DNA from: Yarrowia lipolytica
Lineage: Eukaryota; Ascomycota; Dipodascomycetes; Dipodascales
Assembly: GCF_001761485.1 (NCBI RefSeq)
Contig: NC_090775.1
Coordinates: forward strand, 372,001-436,000
Direction: 5' to 3'
DNA: 64,000 nt
Below the pieces are notes generated by a model, which was given only the letters and a program-made list of their open reading frames with translations, did not search any database and was not told the DNA's origin. This document shows positions 57,079 to 64,000 of this stretch, in pieces (positions within the stretch are counted from its first letter, which is position 1; each line of letters starts with the position of its first letter). The translations under genes were made by a program, and so were the position numbers.

Positions 57079-59481
57079 CTACTCTACCTCTATGTTGTTG
57101 CTGCTAATCGCACCTGCACCAATCTTGCGGTCGCGGAAGCTGTTGGTTTGGAGACCGGGGTATACGGGGCACTCCAGCTCTTCTGACCTGACCCAAACGT
57201 TGCCCTTGTCGAGGTCGGGAGTCAAGAACGAAGTCGTCTCGATGCGGATATCGCTGGACGAGCCGCCAAACTGGTCAACCAGAGGAGAATCATTGACTGA
57301 TGGCGACTCGGATGCGCCCTCCAGAGAAGTACACGACTCCTGAGAGGATGGCGGCAGAGTGAAACTCATCAGCAGCACCGAATCTCGGACGGAGCGCTCG
57401 TAAGCGGTGAGCTGGCTGTCGGAGTGCTCGTCCAGACACGCGGGCGGCTCGTAATGAGACGACGCCGGGCTCGGGGGCTTGATGCATGGCTGAGGCGACA
57501 GAGATACTTGTACCTGCGTGGGACTCTCAGGCTTTATGGCGTTGAGAGGCTTGGCCGTCACTCTCACCTTTGGAAGAGGGAGGGGGGGAGGAGGCATCTG
57601 GTCGTATGATGAGGCGCTGTCCGGGGTTTGGGGGAGTGTCTTGACAGTCACTCGGGCCTCGGTACTCTCCATTAAGGCCTCAACTTCGAAATTAGTTGTT
57701 CCAGTACTCCCCTTGTCCACAGCACCACTGCTCCCAGCCCCACTGTCGTGGCCCACGCTTTCGGAGATGCTAGCGTTGGTGGTGCTCCACTCGCTGTCGC
57801 TAGTCCCTCCTGTTGGCGGTCCCGATGTCATCCGCTCAGTCAGTGTGGTGTTTGTAGACCTGGCCTCGATGGATAGGCTCTCGATGGATGCAGCAATGGT
57901 TTCAAGAGGCGGCAGCTGAGGCAGTGGGATCTTGGGCACGATACCTACCCCGCCAGCTCCTCTGTTGGGGGTCTGCGTCGGAACAATGCTCGGAACGTTC
58001 TCCTTGTTGGGACCTACCCGCTCCAGTTCAGAGGAAGCCACATCGGAGTCTCTTTTAAAAATGTTGGCCCAATGGCCAAACTTCTTCTTGGCAGGGGCTG
58101 CACCGGCCAGGAAGCCTGCACCTCCAGAATTGACAGAAGAGTTCTTGGATGCAAGGGACAAGGACATGGACATGGCGGCAGCGGCAGCAGCCCCAGACAG
58201 GCTGTTCCTCTTGGTGCTTCCATTGACACCAGAGAGATGCGACTTGTTCATCTGGAGACCCTGGTTCTGTTTGAGGGAAGAAGCCAAAGTAGGAACGATG
58301 GCACTGTTGTTAGCATTGCTGTTATTGTGGCGGAGACTGGGGTCCATCAGAATGGGTGGGTCGCCATGGGGGTTCATGGCTGCCTGTTTGGTGATGCGGA
58401 GGGGGCTGCGCTTGAGAGTGCGGGGCACCTCGATTGATGACTCTTGGGCAAAGTACCGGTGGTACATAATGTCACGAGCGGAGCACCGAGCGTCTGGGTC
58501 CCACGTGAGGCACATGAGCACCACATCGGTTAGCGAAGCGTGTTCAGGATTGCACATGATGCTGTTGGAGCTTTGGCCAGTTTGGGCGTCAATATTAATG
58601 TTGAGCTTGGAACATAACTCTGGGTGTCGACTCCATCGACCTCCGAGAGAGTTTTGGCCGGGGGTGCCCAACAATGCCACCTGGAGGCTGAACTGGTCCA
58701 GCTCGTTGGTGCCGGGGAACAGCGGCTTTAGATTTGCCACCTCGGCAGCCATGGCTCCAAAGGCCCAGATGTCCACGGGAGCAGAGTAGTACTCGCACCG
58801 GAGGAGAATCTCGGGGGCGCGGTACCATCTGGTGGACACGTAAGCTGTGTAAGGGTCTCTGTCTTCAATGTGACGGGACAGTCCAAAGTCGGCAATTTTG
58901 ATCCGGAATCCCGAGTGTGGGGAAGAGGAGTTCTCGTTGTGGTAGGGGAGATAACGAGACACCAGGATGTTTTCAGGCTTGATGTCTCGATGGAAGAAGT
59001 TATGGCGATGGATGTGGTCAATACCGCAGATGATTTGCCACAGCATGGACCGTACGGCGTGGGGCTGGAACGGCACCTTCTCCTGTGCCTTCATGAGGTT
59101 GTAGAGGTTCATTTCCATGACCTCCATTGACATATGAAAGTGGTGGTTGACCGAGTCCACAAACATGTCGTGCACATTGACCAGGAAGCGGTGGGGGCGC
59201 ACTTCACGGATGAACTCGACCTCTCGCAGGAGGTTGTAGTCGTCGATGGCCGCGAGTTTCTTCTTCATGGTTTTGATGGCAACCATGGAGCCTGCGCGCA
59301 TGTCCTCGTTCTCCATGGCGGCCTTTGATCTGACCCGTGCGAGCGACACATGGCCAAATGAGCCTTTGCCGATGTTCTTGAGCAGCACATACCGGTCATC
59401 CAGCGACTTGACTGTGAGAGACCTCCTGTCTTCTGTGACAGGTTGGATGTCTGGATGTGTTTGTGTTTTCGTGGGTGGCAT
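57079..59481 (-). CDS. IME2: IME2-type (RCK/MAK family) serine/threonine kinase
   Basis: An 800-residue kinase. The kinase domain lies at about 31-350: glycine loop GKGSFG at 38-43, Lys70 in VAIKTM, HRDIKPEN at 164-171, DFG at 198-200, and activation motif T212-A-Y214 followed by WYRAPE. TxY with RAPE and the insert after HRD fit the Ime2/RCK group rather than MAP kinases. Saccharomyces Ime2 drives meiotic entry and nutrient responses. The long C-terminal half (about 350-800) is low complexity, with an Ala-rich run (AAAAAMSMSLSLA) and acidic Ser/Thr clusters. The upstream codons start at TTG; the ATG at 59481 (CACAATG) is the start. A vegetative Ime2/Mok-like role is possible in this yeast. 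Confidence 0.85.
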   Translation of the reverse strand: MPPTKTQTHPDIQPVTEDRRSLTVKSLDDRYVLLKNIGKGSFGHVSLARVRSKAAMENEDMRAGSMVAIKTMKKKLAAIDDYNLLREVEFIREVRPHRFLVNVHDMFVDSVNHHFHMSMEVMEMNLYNLMKAQEKVPFQPHAVRSMLWQIICGIDHIHRHNFFHRDIKPENILVSRYLPYHNENSSSPHSGFRIKIADFGLSRHIEDRDPYTAYVSTRWYRAPEILLRCEYYSAPVDIWAFGAMAAEVANLKPLFPGTNELDQFSLQVALLGTPGQNSLGGRWSRHPELCSKLNINIDAQTGQSSNSIMCNPEHASLTDVVLMCLTWDPDARCSARDIMYHRYFAQESSIEVPRTLKRSPLRITKQAAMNPHGDPPILMDPSLRHNNSNANNSAIVPTLASSLKQNQGLQMNKSHLSGVNGSTKRNSLSGAAAAAAMSMSLSLASKNSSVNSGGAGFLAGAAPAKKKFGHWANIFKRDSDVASSELERVGPNKENVPSIVPTQTPNRGAGGVGIVPKIPLPQLPPLETIAASIESLSIEARSTNTTLTERMTSGPPTGGTSDSEWSTTNASISESVGHDSGAGSSGAVDKGSTGTTNFEVEALMESTEARVTVKTLPQTPDSASSYDQMPPPPLPLPKVRVTAKPLNAIKPESPTQVQVSLSPQPCIKPPSPASSHYEPPACLDEHSDSQLTAYERSVRDSVLLMSFTLPPSSQESCTSLEGASESPSVNDSPLVDQFGGSSSDIRIETTSFLTPDLDKGNVWVRSEELECPVYPGLQTNSFRDRKIGAGAISSNNIEVE

Positions 59482-62400
59482 TGTGTTTGTGTACAACCGA
59501 TGAAAGAGGGAGGTGTCACTGGGGCGGGGAGGGGGCTGAGATGACTCTGGCTATGTGACTCTGTGTGCGACTGTCTGTGTCTGTATATCAGTGGATGATA
59601 GACGGACACAGAGGACGTTCACTTGTGGTGAGTGAAGAAGAGAGTGCAGTCTATTGTAAACAACAAAGAAGAGTGTGTCGACACAGAGGGAGTGTACGTA
59701 CGGAAGAATAAGGGTGCAGTCCTTATTTGGTGGGTTTGGCGTTCCGAGAGTCCCGTCTCGAAAATCAGGGGAAAGTGACACTAATGCAGAGAAGAGGGAA
59801 GGGATCAAGTGGACATGCCCCTGTGGGTTAACAGCTGGCTGGAGGGTTGGCTGGAAGTGGAGCGTTCGCTGGTGTTGGTCTGTGGGCTACCTCTTAAAGA
59901 CCGCTTGTGTGTGTGTGTGTGTTTGTATGTCTCTGGAAATCAGGTGATGAGTCGGCGATGGGAAATGAGGCTGTCCAAAAGACGAGGGGGTCTGGGTCTT
60001 GGTTGCAGGAGGACTGTATGGATGAAATGAGCGTGTGGATGCGGGTGACCAGCGTGGGTGTCACACAAGCGCCAATGTTCCGGTTATTGCTGGTGGTTTT
60101 GATGCCTCACTGTAATATAAGTCTTACTTGCACAAGCCCGGGAAGCAACACCTATTATTAACCGGCTGATTTGACTCACCAGCTTAGGCGCGCACACTGT
60201 ACTGTATGTCCGCAGTAAGCTGATATTATCAGACCGAGACTTGAGTGTGATGAATCAGGTTCTGAGAGAGTTGGTATTGGTGATGTCGGCTTGGACCTGG
60301 TTGTCTGGTGATACACAAATGCGGCCGGTAGCTGGTGGAACTGTTGCTGTCGCGAGGCACGCCGTGTCTCTCTGTGGTCGCTTGCCGCTGTCGCTTGCGT
60401 GGATCACTTGTGTGTCGTTGTAGCAAAGTGTTCAATCTCAGCTTCTTTCTTTTGGACTTTTTGATAATGCGGCTTTCTCTTGGCTCCACACACGTGCAGT
60501 TCCCCTGGCGGAACAAACTGACACTTTTTTGGAGGTGGTGGTGCGTGTGGCAGGATAGGGGGGGTTCCAATATATTATGCGACTGTATCTGAGCAAAAAG
60601 GAAACACAAGAGAAGCCTTGGAGTGGGAGCTGCAAAAATAAAAAAAAATAAAAAAAGCATGCTACTCGCTGGCTCCCCAAGACGGCACATGGCCTGGTCC
60701 GGCCCAACCACCACCTGGTCAAGTGTGCATGGAATTTCAGGAGGTGACTTTGGAGGGAACTTTGTTGGAAGTTAATTCAACTTTAACGGAAAGGGGAGAG
60801 AGGCTGATAAACGGCTCTGAGACGGCGTTGAACGGTAATATATTGGTATTAACCTGACCCTCTGGAGTTTGAGATTCTATCAAAATCACAATCTCCCCGG
60901 AATCCCTCCTCCACGCTCATATTCGGTCTTTAGCCTCCAGCTCTCCCCTATCTAATTAAACGCGACACACATGCGTTAGGCAGACGGATGCATAGGGTTA
61001 CTGAAAAGTGCGAGTCTAAGAGGAACAGCGGGAACGTAAACTCCAGGGGGTGAAACCGGTGAAACTGGGGTGGTTTTTCATCCTGAAACAGAAGGGAGTG
61101 AAGAAAACAATCCACAGATGTTATGCGTCGCGATTTTGAAGCGCTCCCGTGACTTTCCACGTCCACTCTGTAGGATTACACACCTCATTGTTACGCGCAC
61201 AGTACAAGTACATACATAGAATACACCATGTACGATAGCACCTCAAGACGCGCTACCAGTACCACCGGTACTCGTTCCTGTATCGTGGCTCTACACACAT
61301 GGGGACCTGGGAGCTCCAATGGGGCTTATAGCATATGTATGTGCCATAAGAGTACTTGTACAACTGAGTAAATGTATCTCCTCATACCGGTACTGGTACG
61401 TTCTTGTGCAATCCTGTACGACATAATGTACATGACATGATTACATACTGCTCGGATAATACTGGAGTCGGTGAGGTCAGACAAATCAAAGCCACAGTGG
61501 ACACTGTCCTTGAGGGGTGGAGATATGGCTTGAAAATGTGCGCCAAAAATAAATCCATCAGTACATACACCACTTACCTGGCTGACTGGGAACTTGTCCG
61601 CTATCGCACAGAACGTCCCAGTATCGAACTCGCAGCGCTACACGGGATAGCGTTTCAGCAAGCTGCAAAAAAACAGCCACTTTCAAAATGCTTTAGGGTC
61701 ATTTGGCCGGTTGGGGAATGGGCCCATTAATGGAGAGAGGAATGTGATTTTGAGGGAAGGGAGACGCACAATAAAATGCTGACTAAAGTGGAAGTGGGGA
61801 TACTGAAAACGTGACGGATTGATTAATTACAGTAATTACAATACTTGTACTTGTACTTGTACGTAACTCCTTCACAGTCCATTTGTTTATACTCCAATGA
61901 GAGTATATATGTACAGTAATTGCGATACGAATATCATACCGATACTGGTAACGTGTTTTACAGTGGACAATGTCAACTCAGCCGTTCATGTTAAATTGGG
62001 CCACCCAATAATCCCAACAATGCCTTACCAGTCACACGCTGTAGAGAAGGCGGCAACTATACTGCAAAAGCAGGCGTCGACTGTACTGCTATAGGAGTAC
62101 GTACTAGACCATGTAATCCGCTCGTTTTGTGCGCATTTATCACATTTTGTTACTCAGCCTGCTCACTGACAGGACATTACAAATAGCCCCGTAATTGTAC
62201 CAAAAATTGTGGTGTGCCATCTTTTTTGACTGCACTTTGGCTGCACTTTTGGGTCTAGTCATGTATCTATTGGAGAGCTCTGCCAGCAGCTGTAAGGACC
62301 CGCTACCGCCCAAACACAAACTGGTGGAACGAAAACCCCCAATCCACCAGGTCATGTGTCTCACAATTACCTCCTCTCTCACTCATGCAATCATCGGTAA

Positions 62401-62561
62401 CCTCCATCTTCTCTCTCAAGTGTAGATATGTCTCGGTTTCGGAACCCTAAGCTATGGTTTACATATACACCCACCACTTCGGTTAGTGCACCTCTAAAGC
62501 CGTATAGCCGCATGACTGGCGACACTCCCAACCCTCCGACCTTCCATCTCCGCTGTTGGCC
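59482..62561. promoter_or_regulatory. 3.1-kb divergent control region between IME2-type kinase and Zn2Cys6 regulator
   Basis: No gene was supported in this long gap. A TG repeat lies at 59908-59922, A/T-rich tracts at 60640-60660, and a direct GTACTTGTAC-type hexamer run at 61845-61862. A string CACTTACCTGGC at about 61570 recalls the U1 snRNA 5' end but is not followed by U1 stems. An open frame of 108 codons at 61404-61730 has no ATG. Long upstream regions are usual for nutrient-regulated kinases and transcription factors. Confidence 0.45.
61845..61862. repeat. Tandem ACTTGT hexamers
   Basis: Three consecutive ACTTGT units flanked by TACTTGTAC-type sequence. It is an expanded form of the dispersed motif. 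Confidence 0.7.
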
Positions 62562-64000
62562 ATGAAACGCACCCGAAACCGCCTGCCCGTGAGCTGCACT
62601 TTTTGCCATGCCCGCAAGTTGCGCTGCGACCGCAAGACCCCCTGCTCCAACTGCGTCACTCACCAACGCCAAAACTGCAACTATCTCAAGAAGCACGACA
62701 GCAAGAAACATACCGCAACGGTCAACACGCTGGCGCCGGAATCTCTGACCCATATCGGCGATGCGCAGATCTACACGTCGTCAATCAGTGTAGCGGCTCT
62801 GGCTGGGTCGGGATCACACAGCAACGTGGAGGGAGTAAAGCCGACGCCAAGAGAACAGGACCCGCCCTTCTTGCACAATGTGTTTCGACTGCTGCATCAG
62901 AGCGCACGCGAGAAAATCGACACTAACCCGCATCTATGGGCCCGCTTGCTACCCTCGAGAGCCCTGTGTGAACAACTGTGTCAACGGTACATGGACACCA
63001 TCAACGTGTTTCATTTCGCAGTCGGACCAGCCCAACCGCAGCTCTGGATCAACACCGTCTACTCCAAGGACCCCAGTAAACCGCACACAAACGCTGAATT
63101 GAGAGCCATGGCCCTGGTGCTGCTCATGATGCGTCTGGGACACATTGCTACCCATGACGACTGTCCAGACTACTGCGCAGACACATACCTCGGCCCAAGA
63201 CTGCAACACATTGCCGAGTCGTTCCTACAGGCCACAGTGACGCACAATTCCATGGCATTGGAAGGGTTTCAGGCCCTAATTCTACTCAGATGCCATGCCG
63301 TCTTCTCACCCCAAAACATTGACACCGACCAACGAGATAATGGAATCGTGCACTCGTCCATGTCTCTGGTATCTACAGCAGTCACCATGGGCTTGCATCG
63401 AGACCCGTCCGTGTTCAAACTGCCAGACTCGACCGCGGCGCTTTGGAGAGGTCTGTGGTGTCACGTGCTAGTCTGTGATACGTTCCATTCACTCAACACA
63501 GGAACGCCCCTTTCCAACGTGATTGACACTTCTGATGTGCGTATCCAACAGCTAGATCTGTCTGCTCTAGCAACCACAGATGCCGAAAAAACGTACCTGA
63601 CCCAGTGTGCTCATTCTCTGTCGCTCTATACTCGCATGTGTCGACTGATGCGCAAAGGTCTGTCCTTCATCTTCACCCCCTCGGGCCTCACAGACGCAAA
63701 CTACCAGATCATAATCTCAGACATTCAGGACTTCCGCTCCAGTCTCAATCTGCATATGGAACAATGGGTTGTGACGGACGAAATCAACGCAGCCAATCGG
63801 TTGGTGCTGCTTCTGGGAGCTCTACAACTGCAGTCTCTTATCAATAGAGCATGTCAGGTGCCAGCGAACGAGGCACCCAAGTCGCACCGACGCCTGCTCT
63901 TCACATGCCTGGAAATCGGCTCGGTATGCGACTACTTGTCCTCCAACATGGGCCACTTTAAGTCCTTCTCGTGGCCAATCAAGGCCATCTTTCTGCGAGT
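62562..64000 (+). CDS. Zn2Cys6 fungal transcription factor, 5' part (runs off right edge)
   Basis: At least 479 codons are open from the ATG at 62562 to the window end. The binuclear zinc cluster lies at residues 12-39: Cys12, Cys15, Cys22, Cys28, Cys31 and Cys39, in C-x2-C-x6-C-x5-C-x2-C-x7-C spacing, with basic SCTFCHARKLRCDRK. The linker has no clear coiled coil. From about 105 onward the sequence has the fungal-specific transcription factor domain (middle homology region), including AVTMGLHRDPSVFKLP and LWRGLWCHVLVCDTFHSL, typical of PF04082-type proteins. The target genes are unknown. The gene is divergent from the IME2-type kinase across a 3.1-kb region. Confidence 0.92.
   Translation, partial: MKRTRNRLPVSCTFCHARKLRCDRKTPCSNCVTHQRQNCNYLKKHDSKKHTATVNTLAPESLTHIGDAQIYTSSISVAALAGSGSHSNVEGVKPTPREQDPPFLHNVFRLLHQSAREKIDTNPHLWARLLPSRALCEQLCQRYMDTINVFHFAVGPAQPQLWINTVYSKDPSKPHTNAELRAMALVLLMMRLGHIATHDDCPDYCADTYLGPRLQHIAESFLQATVTHNSMALEGFQALILLRCHAVFSPQNIDTDQRDNGIVHSSMSLVSTAVTMGLHRDPSVFKLPDSTAALWRGLWCHVLVCDTFHSLNTGTPLSNVIDTSDVRIQQLDLSALATTDAEKTYLTQCAHSLSLYTRMCRLMRKGLSFIFTPSGLTDANYQIIISDIQDFRSSLNLHMEQWVVTDEINAANRLVLLLGALQLQSLINRACQVPANEAPKSHRRLLFTCLEIGSVCDYLSSNMGHFKSFSWPIKAIFLR

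Noticed and set aside
61565-61600. CACTTACCTGGC resembling the 5' end of U1 snRNA
   Set aside because: No U1 stem-loop I with its 70K-binding loop follows, and no Sm site or promoter is evident.
61404-61730. 108-codon open frame in the IME2/Zn2Cys6 gap
   Set aside because: It begins at TTG, has no recognisable motif, and its composition matches the non-coding surroundings.
1-64000. Transposons, LTR elements or other mobile DNA
   Set aside because: No reverse transcriptase, integrase, transposase or terminal-repeat pair was recognised anywhere; short solo remnants without coding sequence could be missed.

Overview
The window is nuclear DNA of an ascomycete yeast and almost certainly Yarrowia lipolytica or a very close relative. 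The evidence is: compact, mostly intronless genes; strong preference for CGA arginine codons; CTG read as leucine at conserved positions (for example after the Walker A lysine of RPT2); and four coding introns that all start GTGAGT and end with a CTAAC or CTAAT branch site only a few bases before AG. That splice pattern is characteristic of Yarrowia. The gene set (2-methylcitrate dehydratase, translin, FRG1, an AlkB-like oxygenase beside ordinary yeast genes) fits a basal Saccharomycotina genome.

Layout. 1-7 kb: the start of an unknown membrane protein running off the left edge, RAD52, eRF1 (SUP45), and a CDC50/LEM3 flippase subunit. 8-16.3 kb: mitochondrial 2-methylcitrate dehydratase, a decayed GRE2-type reductase pseudogene, UBC1, RPT2 and 3-hydroxyisobutyrate dehydrogenase. 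17.5-23 kb: seryl-tRNA synthetase, a small protein resembling autophagy factor Atg31, and kinesin-5. 24-31 kb: FAL1, a uridine-kinase-like protein, a THEM6-like hot-dog protein, FRG1 and NPR2. 32.5-40.5 kb: HSP60, histone H2A.Z, GCV1, an OPA3-like protein and ATP3. 41-52.6 kb: a dienelactone-hydrolase-like probable pseudoenzyme, a lysophospholipid acyltransferase, a 2.85-kb gene-free stretch, a DHA1-type MFS transporter, HRD1, an AlkB-like dioxygenase and translin. 53.5-64 kb: PAM16, SET3, tRNA-Thr(AGT), an IME2-type kinase, a 3.1-kb divergent control region, and a Zn2Cys6 transcription factor that runs off the right edge.

Several genes share a pathway. 3-Hydroxyisobutyrate dehydrogenase (valine breakdown, yielding propionyl-CoA) and 2-methylcitrate dehydratase (propionyl-CoA disposal) lie within 6 kb of each other, with UBC1 and RPT2 between them. 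UBC1, RPT2 and HRD1 all belong to ubiquitin-proteasome and ER-associated degradation. HSP60, PAM16, ATP3, GCV1 and OPA3 are mitochondrial. NPR2, the Atg31-like protein and IME2 all concern nutrient starvation. This is probably ordinary yeast gene order rather than an operon-like arrangement.

No transposon, LTR element, CRISPR array or rRNA was recognised. The points most worth a second look are the Atg31 candidate, the RPT2 gene whose first exon is only ATG with a PACE element upstream, a PACE-like site and a heat-shock element at HSP60, the hydrolase-like protein lacking its nucleophile, and short palindromic motifs (GTACTTGTAC and TACAGTA-N2-TACTGTA) scattered through the intergenic DNA.
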